Shown here in pieces: positions 7,656 to 16,352 of a DNA stretch of 64,000 bases. Origin of the DNA: Cytophagaceae bacterium (GTDB lineage Bacteria; Bacteroidota; Bacteroidia; Flavobacteriales; Flavobacteriaceae); the NCBI GenBank assembly GCA_002710685.1, contig PALD01000029.1, positions 1 to 64,000 on the forward strand, written 5' to 3'. The notes beneath the pieces were generated by a model. It searched no databases and was not told where the DNA came from. It saw only the letters and a program-made list of their open reading frames with translations. The first letter of the stretch is position 1; each line of letters starts with the position of its first letter. Made by a program: the position numbers and the translations under genes.

Positions 7656-10600
7656 GTGCAGGAAAAAAACAGCAAACTTCTTTATGTAGCCTTGGGCCTG
7701 GGCCTGGTGTTTCATGGTACCGCCATGTTCTTTACACTGGAGAAGACCTACGATGCCCTCATACATTTGTTCTTTGCTGAGCATTATGCCGGTGACTGGT
7801 TTAACCCGTGGAGTCAAAAATGGTATACCGGTTTTACCGTGCAGGGCTATCCCCCACTGGTACATCAGGTAATGGGGCTATTGTCTTATATCGGCGGACT
7901 CAAATTTGGGCTCTTCACCTGTACGCTTATCGTGATCTGTCTTTTTATCATAGGGGTGTACCGGTTTTCTCTGTTAATGACCTCAAATAAGCGCAGTGCG
8001 GGCTATGCGGCCATCGTTGCCATGCTCTCGTCATCTTTTGTGGAGACACTGCACCTTTTTGGGCAATTGCCCAGCTTGACAGGCATCTCCGTGCTCATGA
8101 TTACCCTTCCTGAAATCTATACTTGGGTCCTTAAAGGAAAGACCCGCAATTACCTTTCGGCGGTATCCCTGCTCATGGTCACGGTGACCTCCCACCATGT
8201 GACAACTATTTTTGGTATGGTATTCTTTATCTTCCCTGTCATAGGTATGGCGGTGATGGATGCTGCAAGGCTGCGCGTGGACTCTTATAAAGCAATCAAA
8301 CCAAGGCTTTTCTTTACCGTTTTGCTCACAAAGAGCAAGCTCAAGCGCATCATTCTATTTGGTTTTAGTGCCTTGATGGCTGTCATTTTCTGTATCCTCC
8401 CCTACTGGGTCAATACAAAGAACAACCCCATTACCCAGGTTCCCATCCCCCACGGCTCACGCGATAATTTTATTGAGGTCACCTCCTCTGGGCTGGTTTT
8501 CTTCTTGGTTCCGTGGGGGGTATTGCTGCTGTTTTTGCCCTATTTTTTCTATAGGTATTATCACAAGCGCATGTTGTTTTTTGGCCTCAGCCTTACCATG
8601 CTTTTTATATTGGGTACCGGTGGCACCACTCCCATCCCACGCATGTTACTGGGCGATAATGCATTTAATATCCTCACGCTTGACCGGTTTACGCTTTGGG
8701 CGAGCATCATGGTTTTACCGCTCGTGGGCGAAATGGCCAAACGCTTGATTGAAGGTGATATCAACCGCTATATCACATCCCGTTATGGCATTGCCATACA
8801 CCGCATCATGACGGGTTTTCTCCTGCTGCTATTTCTGGGCACAACGGTTTTTAGCCTATGCCTGGGCAGGTTTAGGCCCTCGCAGCCAGAACCCATAGAT
8901 ATGCTTCCCCTGGTTAATTTTCTCAATCAGGATATGCATTATCGCTGGCGGTTTTTGCCCCTGGGCTTTGGTGATCAAATCGCGTGGCTCTCTGCACAAA
9001 CAGAGGCACTTACCGTTGATGGTAATTATCATTCTGCCCGCAGGTTGCCAGAGCTCACCAGCAGGGCGATTGAAAGGTTGGAAAATAGCAAGTTTAGGGG
9101 CATAGAAGGCCTGGGATCACTGCAACAGTTTCTTACCGTCCCCGAAAAATACCACCTTAAATATGTATTCAGCAATGATAAGTTCTATGATCCTTTGCTC
9201 TATTTCTGTGGTTGGCAACGGCTACGGCCATTGGAAAACGGCATCGTGGTGTGGGAAAAGCTCTCCGTGCCACCGCTCCCCTCCTTGCTCCCAGAAGAAA
9301 AGGGCAGTACCGTGCTTAACCTTATGTGGGGCATTATCCCCGTGCTCACGGTCATACTTGCCATACTGGTGGCGTTGTACCGCCTGATCTTAAGGAAAAA
9401 ACAAGCCCCAGAAATGATTCCTAAAGCACTTATCGTTAAAAATAGATACGCTTGGTATTCCCGCCCCCTTTTTCGCTTTAGCTTTGTATGGATGGCCGCC
9501 ATGCTGATTTTTGTGGCGGGGTTAAGCGTTTCTTTTGCATTGGGCAATGCGGCACAGCTAAGCGCTGAAAATGTTGTCGAGGCCTATTATGATGCCATGG
9601 ATTTTAAAGAATTTGAACGTGCGCACGCTTACCTTGATCCTCAAGCGGGTAAGACCATTGACCAGTTCATGCTGGAAATCTCGGTGACTAATGGCCTCTT
9701 GGGTAGTTATGCCAAGTTGGATTCAATGCATGTGGACTTTGCGTACAGCAATGATACCTTGGCAAAAGCCAATGTAGATGGCTACTGGATAACCCCGGTA
9801 AAAAAAATTCACCGCGCGTATACACATAACCTTGTAAAGCGCAAATCAAAATGGTACATCGTCCCAGAAAAAGAAGACCTCACCATCCCGCCAGATAGGT
9901 TCCTGTCGCAGAACACCACTACCTTTTACGGGCATGGCAAGCGCCGTGTGAGTGCCGCGCAGACAGACCATGCTGACATTCTTGTAAAACCGGTAATTGA
10001 GGTTCTAGGGGCAAGAATGGTATGTCAAGATGGGGAATATGTGATCCTGGGCACATTGCAAAACCTGGCCAACGTGCCCGCAGACGTTGTGATCAAATCC
10101 ACATTATATACCGCCCAGGACAAAGCGCTGGCAACCTACCAGGTAAAATATGAAGCAAAGCACCGCCTCATGCCCATGGAGACCACAGATTTTAAACTGT
10201 ATTTTGAAGAAGTGGCCTGGGTAAAAAAGGATGAAAAAATACCCGAAACCTTTGACCCAGAGCAGGTCACGGCAATAAACCTTACCGAAGGGCCGGTAAC
10301 CTTTGACCTGCACGTCGCGAGCCATGTGGCCAGTAATGAACTGTACAAGGATGTTACCTTTCAAGATGTGGAGGTCAGGGACGGTGCGGTACAGGGGCGT
10401 CTGTTCAACTTTGGCCTTAAGGAAGCCACCGTGCCCCAGGTAATGATTTCTTATTACAATGATAACAAGCAACTTGTGGATGTACAATCATATTTTATTG
10501 AAGAAGGTATTCGCTCCCAGCGCAGCACGCACTTCACCATCCCCATAAAGTTCAATAGCAATGAGATACTTAGCGAAGACCTCTCAAAATGTTACGTCAA

Positions 10601-10730
10601 TGGATTGCCCAATGGTGACCTCTCCCCTACCTTTAACCGCATGCAATCCCAATACAACCTGGGTGAATTTATCCCCGTAAAAAACGGTTTTATACGTCTA
10701 TCACTCAACATCTATACTGAAGAACAATAA
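7656..10730 (+). CDS. Polytopic PTPS-related membrane protein of polysaccharide locus
   Basis: This protein of about 1024 residues has many transmembrane helices in its first 400 residues and an early periplasmic loop (HYAGDWFNPWSQKWYTGFTVQGYPPL) like the 6-pyruvoyl-tetrahydropterin-synthase-related membrane family, which has GT-C glycosyltransferase features. A soluble part follows (about 405-550), then a helix, another helix near 610-635, an NTF2-like domain (about 640-760, VVEAYYDAMDFKEFERAHAYL) and two beta-rich domains to the C-terminus. I chose the GTG at 7656, which places a short polar tail before helix 1; a TTG at 7617 would sit inside the operator repeats. It overlaps the next gene by one base (TAATG). 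It probably polymerises or modifies an exported glycan, which is inference. Confidence 0.75.
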   Translation: MQEKNSKLLYVALGLGLVFHGTAMFFTLEKTYDALIHLFFAEHYAGDWFNPWSQKWYTGFTVQGYPPLVHQVMGLLSYIGGLKFGLFTCTLIVICLFIIGVYRFSLLMTSNKRSAGYAAIVAMLSSSFVETLHLFGQLPSLTGISVLMITLPEIYTWVLKGKTRNYLSAVSLLMVTVTSHHVTTIFGMVFFIFPVIGMAVMDAARLRVDSYKAIKPRLFFTVLLTKSKLKRIILFGFSALMAVIFCILPYWVNTKNNPITQVPIPHGSRDNFIEVTSSGLVFFLVPWGVLLLFLPYFFYRYYHKRMLFFGLSLTMLFILGTGGTTPIPRMLLGDNAFNILTLDRFTLWASIMVLPLVGEMAKRLIEGDINRYITSRYGIAIHRIMTGFLLLLFLGTTVFSLCLGRFRPSQPEPIDMLPLVNFLNQDMHYRWRFLPLGFGDQIAWLSAQTEALTVDGNYHSARRLPELTSRAIERLENSKFRGIEGLGSLQQFLTVPEKYHLKYVFSNDKFYDPLLYFCGWQRLRPLENGIVVWEKLSVPPLPSLLPEEKGSTVLNLMWGIIPVLTVILAILVALYRLILRKKQAPEMIPKALIVKNRYAWYSRPLFRFSFVWMAAMLIFVAGLSVSFALGNAAQLSAENVVEAYYDAMDFKEFERAHAYLDPQAGKTIDQFMLEISVTNGLLGSYAKLDSMHVDFAYSNDTLAKANVDGYWITPVKKIHRAYTHNLVKRKSKWYIVPEKEDLTIPPDRFLSQNTTTFYGHGKRRVSAAQTDHADILVKPVIEVLGARMVCQDGEYVILGTLQNLANVPADVVIKSTLYTAQDKALATYQVKYEAKHRLMPMETTDFKLYFEEVAWVKKDEKIPETFDPEQVTAINLTEGPVTFDLHVASHVASNELYKDVTFQDVEVRDGAVQGRLFNFGLKEATVPQVMISYYNDNKQLVDVQSYFIEEGIRSQRSTHFTIPIKFNSNEILSEDLSKCYVNGLPNGDLSPTFNRMQSQYNLGEFIPVKNGFIRLSLNIYTEEQ

Positions 10731-11941
10731 TGCAGTTAAAATCATCCATAGCGCTTGTCATCCTGCTAATTAACCTAGTGGTAATCCTGCTATGGCCCCA
10801 GGACCATGAGCAAGAACAAGAAGTGCGGCAACTGGAGGAGCAAACCCATGTGGCTGGAGATGAAATCGTTTTACGCTTTCGCGAAATTCCCTCAGGTGCG
10901 ACCCTGTTTATCCGGGGCGGTCATGGCAGTACCCTTTTGTTTCCTGAAGAAAAGGATAATAAAATACAGTTTACCCTTCCCCCGGTGTATGCCCAGAAAA
11001 AAGGACAACTTTCTTATGATCTAATCGCAAGTGACAAGGTCGTGATGAGCGGGAAAATCAGCATCAAGCCCAATGAAAACAATGTGGAACGCATGGAAGC
11101 CTATCTGGGGCCATCAAGCATCACGGCCGGCGGTGGTGATTTTACGCAGCTTGTCGCCATGCCCGTGGATAACTATGACAATACACTGTTTGATGGCACC
11201 CCGGTCACCGTGCGCACCCAGTTTAAGGGGCAAGAGAATTCCATCTCCTTGTCAACCGCGCATGGATTTGTCCATCAAGATATATTCTCTCCGCTTGAAG
11301 ACGGCAAGCTTTTGGTTTCAGCGGTAAGTAATGGCACCTCCAGCACCGGGATGATAACCAAGGTGTACCCGCACCTGGCCACCGGGTTTAGTATTTTTGC
11401 CGAAAGGCCACATAAATATGCCGATGGTGACCAGATCACCCTACTAAAGACCTCAATAATCAAAGATAGATATGGCAACATTGTAAGTGATGGCACCCAA
11501 GTGGAATTCATGATCCAGGATAGCGACTCCACTTTATATAGGGCCGTGGGGAGCACGATTAACGGCATGGCGACCACGCAGGTCAACCATCCCCGGGCGG
11601 CGACAACCCTCACGATCAAGGCTGGCATTTCCGGGATTGCAGAAAGTGCACCGCTAGTTGTGGACTATCTAGCAGCGGTAAACAATTTTGAGTATCGCTT
11701 GCGCGAAAGAACCTTGACCGTGGGTCCCGTCCATGCTTTTATGGGGCAGCGCATCCCACAAGGCACGCCCATACATTTAAAGCTGCAAGGTGCAAATGGC
11801 GAGTACGTTGTCACAAAATATGCAGATGATGGCATGGCAACCTTTGTGCTGCCCGTGGAACAGGTGGCCGCGGGAACATGGGAGATAAATATTATGGTAC
11901 TGGGCAAAGTGCAGTCAAAAATGATTAACATAGCAGAGTGA
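10730..11941 (+). CDS. Membrane-anchored protein with Ig-like (Big_1-type) domains
   Basis: This 403-residue protein starts with a single hydrophobic anchor (residues 5-22), so the rest should be periplasmic. The body is all beta: an N-terminal domain to about residue 115, then two repeats like bacterial Ig-like group 1 domains, each with the pattern VxDxYxNxxxDGTxV (MPVDNYDNTLFDGTPVTV and IIKDRYGNIVSDGTQVEF) and ending in GxAxT, and a fourth beta domain. No catalytic motif is seen. Its start overlaps the upstream membrane protein by one base and its stop overlaps the next gene (GTGA), so the three are one translationally coupled unit. A structural role in a cell-envelope polysaccharide machine is the simplest reading. 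Confidence 0.8.
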   Translation: MQLKSSIALVILLINLVVILLWPQDHEQEQEVRQLEEQTHVAGDEIVLRFREIPSGATLFIRGGHGSTLLFPEEKDNKIQFTLPPVYAQKKGQLSYDLIASDKVVMSGKISIKPNENNVERMEAYLGPSSITAGGGDFTQLVAMPVDNYDNTLFDGTPVTVRTQFKGQENSISLSTAHGFVHQDIFSPLEDGKLLVSAVSNGTSSTGMITKVYPHLATGFSIFAERPHKYADGDQITLLKTSIIKDRYGNIVSDGTQVEFMIQDSDSTLYRAVGSTINGMATTQVNHPRAATTLTIKAGISGIAESAPLVVDYLAAVNNFEYRLRERTLTVGPVHAFMGQRIPQGTPIHLKLQGANGEYVVTKYADDGMATFVLPVEQVAAGTWEINIMVLGKVQSKMINIAE

Positions 11942-13452
11942 GACCTACCAAGAGTTCCATAAAAGTTGTTCTGATCTCGTCGTTTTTGGCAATCAATTTT
12001 GTGGTTATCTACCTTTTGGCGCAAGCCTATGGTTTTTTTAACAGCGGTGCAGAGCGGGCCACCATGCTTAATCTCACCGCGCCTGAAACCTCGGTATATC
12101 AACCAGGATTCTCCTGGGTAAATATCGACAATCCCAGTAGGTCACTGGATAAATCTGCTCAAAAAGCCCTGGAAATCGATTATCTCAATGCCTGGCATGC
12201 CCGCCAACTTGCCCTGTACAGCAATGACCTGAAATTTCTAGAAGACCATTATACTGATGAAGGCCTCGTGACCATGCAAGCGGTACTTGAGCACAATGCA
12301 GCCCAAAACATACAGATAGAATCTACCACCTTATCGCATGAACTGGACCTTGAGTTTTATAGCGAAGATGGGCAGATAGCCGTACTAACTGACCATCATG
12401 TTGAAGAGGTGCAGTACATCTATCAAGATGAGCTGCTCAAGGCACACAGTGATGAGGTAACTAGCTATGAAATCATCATGATGCTCAAAGACGGTAGGTG
12501 GCGCATACGGCATTTGGCAAGGCAGGTCGCTTCATCGCAAGATACACTAGAACGTCCTGGTACAGCGCGAATGCCACAATCGCAGTTAAAGGGGGTAAAC
12601 TATTACCCGCAAGATTCTCCGTGGGATACCTTTGGACAAAACTTTAATGTTGAGACCCTCGCCGATGATCTTGCCATCATCAAGGACCTCGACTTGAATA
12701 CCATACGCATTTTTGTGGGTTTTGAAGATTTTGGTAAAGAGTATTTGATTCCAGAAAAGGTAGAAAAGCTCAAGCAACTGCTCGATACCGCCCAGCAAGC
12801 CGATATTAAGGTTATCGTGACGCTGTTTGACTTTTATGGAGATTATTCGGTATTTGACTGGCCGGCAAGTGTAAAACATGCCACGGCGCTAGTTACACGG
12901 TTCAAGGACCACCCCGCAGTCCTGGCGTGGGATATTAAAAATGAGCCAGACCTTGATTTTGCTTCCCGCGGAAAGGAGCGCGTGCTGGGCTGGCTACATA
13001 CCATGATCAAAACGGTAAGGAGCATTGATCGCGATGCACTGGTTACCATAGGCTGGAGCAATGCTGGGGCCGCACCGCTGCTTCAGGAAGAAGTAGATCT
13101 TGTTTCGTTTCATTACTATGGCAAGGTTGAAGGTTACCAGAAAACGTTTCAAGCTTTAAAAAACAAGGTTGATAAACCGTTGATGCTGCAAGAATTTGGC
13201 CTGAGTACATATCGTGGCCTCTGGAGTCCCTTTGGCAACAGCCAGAATGCGCAACGTGAATTTTATGCGCATATGCTTGAGGTCCTTACTTGGGAAGATA
13301 CCCATTTTACCTTCTGGACGCTGTATGATTTTAAAGATGTCCCCACGGGTGTCGTGGGCCGGTTGCCCTGGAGAAAAAAACCGCAGACGGCCTTTGGTAT
13401 ACTTGACGTGCAGGGAGAAAAAAAAGCGGCATACAACGTCTTTAAAAAATAA
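11938..13452 (+). CDS. Membrane-anchored TIM-barrel glycoside hydrolase with NTF2-like domain
   Basis: The GTG start at 11938 overlaps the previous stop by 4 bp. The 504-residue protein has an N-terminal membrane helix (about 8-28), an NTF2-like domain (about 80-200) and a (beta/alpha)8 glycosidase domain opening with LKGVNYYP. The clan GH-A catalytic pair is clear: acid/base Glu336 in WDIKNEPD and nucleophile Glu419 in LMLQEFGLS, with HYYG between them. It resembles GH5-type enzymes. Anchored in the inner membrane facing the periplasm, it may trim or release the glycan made by the neighbouring proteins, much as glycosidases do in other exopolysaccharide operons. The substrate is unknown. Confidence 0.88.
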   Translation: MRPTKSSIKVVLISSFLAINFVVIYLLAQAYGFFNSGAERATMLNLTAPETSVYQPGFSWVNIDNPSRSLDKSAQKALEIDYLNAWHARQLALYSNDLKFLEDHYTDEGLVTMQAVLEHNAAQNIQIESTTLSHELDLEFYSEDGQIAVLTDHHVEEVQYIYQDELLKAHSDEVTSYEIIMMLKDGRWRIRHLARQVASSQDTLERPGTARMPQSQLKGVNYYPQDSPWDTFGQNFNVETLADDLAIIKDLDLNTIRIFVGFEDFGKEYLIPEKVEKLKQLLDTAQQADIKVIVTLFDFYGDYSVFDWPASVKHATALVTRFKDHPAVLAWDIKNEPDLDFASRGKERVLGWLHTMIKTVRSIDRDALVTIGWSNAGAAPLLQEEVDLVSFHYYGKVEGYQKTFQALKNKVDKPLMLQEFGLSTYRGLWSPFGNSQNAQREFYAHMLEVLTWEDTHFTFWTLYDFKDVPTGVVGRLPWRKKPQTAFGILDVQGEKKAAYNVFKK

Positions 13453-13515
13453 GGCCCTCACATCTAGGGGTGGGATGCAAGGGCCATTGCAACTGTGTTG
13501 CAATACAACAATCAA

Positions 13516-14721
13516 CTAAACACTTAATTTAAATTTACTACTGTATTTTTCCAGCATTACCTGTTTGAATTCATCTATATACATCTGGGCAATACGCTCC
13601 ATGGGGTACTGGGTCGCAGCTTTATAATTTGCACGGGCCACTTGCTGGCGGTGTGCATCATCATCCAGCAGGGCAAGCAATGCACTGGCCATGCTCTCAC
13701 TATCATCTGGCTCAAAAAACTGTGCCTCATAACCTTCTTCTTGGGTAAGGAGTGCAAGGTCGCCCAGGTCTGGCATGGCACATGCCTTGCCATAAGAGCC
13801 TGCTTGATGCAGTACGCCAGAGCTGCCCGTGGTGGACGTATAGGGGAACACCACCACGGCAGATTCATTAAATAGCCCTGGTACATCTTCTTCTTCTACA
13901 TATCCCGTAAACCGCAACTGGGGCACATGCTTGTAGTCATGAAAGACACCTTCTAGATAACCCACAGCATTAGGATTATTTGTTCCCGCAATCACGAGCT
14001 CGATATCATGAGAAGTACGTTCCCGTATCTTTTCAACTGCTTCTATCAAGCTCTCTACTTTTTTATAGGTGCCAAATTTTCCAAAAGCCATGATTTTCTT
14101 GGGTCCTGCTGGCAGGTCATAAGACGGTTCTGCCGGCACTTCAAAACTACCATGGGGCATGAGGACAACATTTTTGGCATTATATTTCGCTTCAAGCGTA
14201 GAAACATATTTGTTGATCGTCACTGCAAAACGGTCAGCTTTTAACAAGACTTTTGTCAAAAGGGTGCCAAACGCATTATAGGCTTTATGCATCAACCTCG
14301 AGCCTTGTATCCCAGCCTTTTCCAGGTCGACCTGCTCTAGGATATTGTGCATCAGGGCTATGGTGGGTATGCCCATTTTTTTAGTCAAGTATGGTAAGGT
14401 CAAGCCCAGTGCGGCAGGAACTTTCTTGTCGCCAAACTTCAAGAACTGTAGGTTGTACAATACCGCATCGGGGGCTTCTGCACGTATTGCCCTGAGCACG
14501 TTAAAGACGTTAAAATAACTGTTGAACTCCCAGCATTTTACGGTCTTTACCCGGCATCCTTCTTCGTCAAACTCAATAAAATCCTTGCTTACATCCACAT
14601 CAGTAAAGATGACAACTTCATCGATCTCCTGATTGGTCCTAAAACTTTTTACGAGGTGAAAGGCATATTCGTTAAGGGTCACCTTACTGGGCGGATACGC
14701 GGTTACTATAGCTAGTTTCAT
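13516..14721 (-). CDS. GT4-type glycosyltransferase
   Basis: This 401-residue GT-B enzyme begins with IVTAYPPSKVTLNEYA, the N-terminal glycine-poor loop common in GT4 enzymes. The C-terminal half has MAFGKFGTYKKVESLIEAVEKI and then the donor-binding region NESAVVVFPYTSTTGSSGVLHQAG, where the usual E-x7-E motif is only partly kept. No membrane helix is seen, so it acts in the cytoplasm on a nucleotide sugar. It is convergent with the glycosidase gene across a 63-bp gap and lies just downstream of the flippase on the same strand, 99 bp apart, with its own LytTR-like repeat at 14806-14835. It may build the repeat unit or chain that the flippase exports. Confidence 0.88.
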   Translation of the reverse strand: MKLAIVTAYPPSKVTLNEYAFHLVKSFRTNQEIDEVVIFTDVDVSKDFIEFDEEGCRVKTVKCWEFNSYFNVFNVLRAIRAEAPDAVLYNLQFLKFGDKKVPAALGLTLPYLTKKMGIPTIALMHNILEQVDLEKAGIQGSRLMHKAYNAFGTLLTKVLLKADRFAVTINKYVSTLEAKYNAKNVVLMPHGSFEVPAEPSYDLPAGPKKIMAFGKFGTYKKVESLIEAVEKIRERTSHDIELVIAGTNNPNAVGYLEGVFHDYKHVPQLRFTGYVEEEDVPGLFNESAVVVFPYTSTTGSSGVLHQAGSYGKACAMPDLGDLALLTQEEGYEAQFFEPDDSESMASALLALLDDDAHRQQVARANYKAATQYPMERIAQMYIDEFKQVMLEKYSSKFKLSV

Positions 14722-14805
14722 AATTTGGGGTGTTTAATTGATAAGGCAAATATTGTGATAGATTTCTACTTTAATCGAGCAGTGGGGCTCAAGGGGGCTT
14801 TGGTA

Positions 14806-14835
14806 TCGATGAATGGTATTTTACCTTCGGTGAGC
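14806..14835 (+). promoter_or_regulatory. LytTR-type direct repeat upstream of GT4 gene
   Basis: TCGATGAAT (14806-14814) and TCGGTGAGC (14827-14835) are 21 bp apart start to start, 85 bp upstream of the minus-strand GT4 start and overlapping the 3' end of the flippase gene. The string TTTACCTTCGGTGAG here (14820-14834) is repeated exactly at 16271-16285, and TCGGTGAGCTG recurs at 16147-16157. Confidence 0.55.
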
Positions 14836-16068
14836 TGATTTTGATGACGTTTTCACGAAAAATACTATCTGCAGGACCAGATGAACAAGCATCAAGACTA
14901 TTTGCACCAGAACCACCTGAAATAGGGAATCGTGCATTAAAACCACCCCTATGACCTGTAATGCCCCAAAAAGCGCAGCCATAAACACGGGCTGGTAACG
15001 GCTCAATGACAAACTGTAGTACACAAACACATTTGCCAGGGCAAAAAGCGAGGTTGCAAGTGCATACGGCCCCAGGAGATGGGCAATTTCAACATACGCT
15101 GTACCAAACAAAACCTGCACCCCAAGCCGGGGAAACGTAAAACACAGGATGACGATCATCAAGCATAGCCCACCGATGTTCTTCAGGTTTTTATAAAGCA
15201 GGGACTGGTGCGGTAGACCCCGTTTATGGGCTTCTACCACCCGGGGCAAAAGTATCATGACAAACATCCAGGTGACAAAATATACAGCCCGCCCTATGAG
15301 GGCAAGGGCAGCATAAAGACCGGCCTCATAACTGGTAAAGTAATGCTTGACCAGTAAGATGTCACTGTTGTTTATGATGATCTGCGTACCTTCATACAAG
15401 GCGGTAATCCATAAAAAATGCCTGATTTTGTGCAAGAATGCAACATCGAGGGCAATGGTGGCATGAGATGATTTATTCCTTGAAAAGGGAAACAACCCCA
15501 CTACAAACGAGACCGCGATGCCCACTGCAATGAGTATTGTGGCATTAAAATCCAGTAAATAAATAAGGGCAAGTGTTATTACCAGCCTGGCCAGCATCTC
15601 CCCTTGATAGGTAAATGACAGTTTGTGCAGTTGTTGCTTGCCTTGAAAGCTTCCGCGGTTTGTACTCATTAAAAAATACAAGGGCAATGCTGCGCCAAAT
15701 ATGAGAAACATTTCATGAGAGGAGGTATTGAACAGGACCTGAAGGCTTTTGGCGAAAGCCATAACCAGCAATCCCATGCCAATGCCAAAACACATCGCCC
15801 ACCTGTTTATCAACTTGAACAGGGCGGGTACCTGTGCCTCTTCAACCTGTGCGGTAAACTTGGCCATCGTGAGCTGAAAGGTCATTGCTATAAAAGACAA
15901 GATCAACAAGAAGGTGACCATGACCGCGGCATCTGCAAAGGCCTCAGGCCCAAGCAGGCGTCCCAGTACAAGATTGTAAATGTAGTTGCCCGCGTTGACG
16001 AGTAACGAACTCAACATAAACCATTGTGCTGGAGATATTTTCTTGGTCAATTGTAATGTCAGTGGCAT
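14821..16068 (-). CDS. Wzx/PelG-like polysaccharide flippase (MOP superfamily)
   Basis: This 415-residue protein is almost wholly hydrophobic, with about twelve predicted membrane helices in pairs, no signal peptide and charged short loops, as in the MOP exporter superfamily (Wzx, PelG). The N-terminal LSSLLVNAGNYIYNLVLGRLLGPEAFADAA closely follows the family pattern of a first helix then LGRLLGPEAFG. It should move a lipid-linked or nascent glycan across the inner membrane. The coding sequence contains the palindrome GGCTTT-N5-AAAGCC (15744-15760), read as AFAKS. It is followed by the GT4 gene and is divergent from the TPR/barrel gene; its own promoter region holds a LytTR-like repeat. Confidence 0.85.
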   Translation of the reverse strand: MPLTLQLTKKISPAQWFMLSSLLVNAGNYIYNLVLGRLLGPEAFADAAVMVTFLLILSFIAMTFQLTMAKFTAQVEEAQVPALFKLINRWAMCFGIGMGLLVMAFAKSLQVLFNTSSHEMFLIFGAALPLYFLMSTNRGSFQGKQQLHKLSFTYQGEMLARLVITLALIYLLDFNATILIAVGIAVSFVVGLFPFSRNKSSHATIALDVAFLHKIRHFLWITALYEGTQIIINNSDILLVKHYFTSYEAGLYAALALIGRAVYFVTWMFVMILLPRVVEAHKRGLPHQSLLYKNLKNIGGLCLMIVILCFTFPRLGVQVLFGTAYVEIAHLLGPYALATSLFALANVFVYYSLSLSRYQPVFMAALFGALQVIGVVLMHDSLFQVVLVQIVLMLVHLVLQIVFFVKTSSKSAHRR

Positions 16069-16125
16069 AATTGTCGATTTGGTGGCGTAAAAGTCCTTAA
16101 AACCAAGAGGTGCACGGCTTTATTT

Positions 16126-16155
16126 TCGGTAGATGGGAGATATGTGTCGGTGAGC
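16126..16155 (+). promoter_or_regulatory. LytTR-type direct repeat upstream of flippase
   Basis: TCGGTAGAT (16126-16134) and TCGGTGAGC (16147-16155) are 21 bp apart start to start, 58 bp upstream of the minus-strand flippase start and within the 284-bp divergent region shared with the TPR/barrel gene. Confidence 0.55.
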
Positions 16156-16256
16156 TGTAAGGCTGGTACTTCAAGTAGATATTAAACCGAAACCCTGAAA
16201 ACGTGCGTGTTTTGAACCTGAACTGGCCTGCAATCGCTGCCTGAAGATGGTAATTT

Positions 16257-16286
16257 ACCGTGGGTTGCAGTTTACCTTCGGTGAGT
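16257..16286 (+). promoter_or_regulatory. LytTR-type direct repeat upstream of TPR/barrel gene
   Basis: ACCGTGGGT (16257-16265) and TCGGTGAGT (16278-16286) are 21 bp apart, with six of nine positions identical, 67 bp before the preferred ATG at 16353. The second half-site is part of a 15-bp string also found at 14820-14834. Confidence 0.5.
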
Positions 16287-16352
16287 GGTACATATCGTGG
16301 GATTAAAAAGGGATATTGCCGTGGTAATTTTAGCATAGAAAAAAACACCACC

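Noticed and set aside
13453..13504. GGCCCT/AGGGCC and ATTGCAA/TTGCAAT inverted repeats as a terminator between convergent genes
   Set aside because: The first stem is broken and has a long loop; neither has a T-run, so no terminator is claimed.
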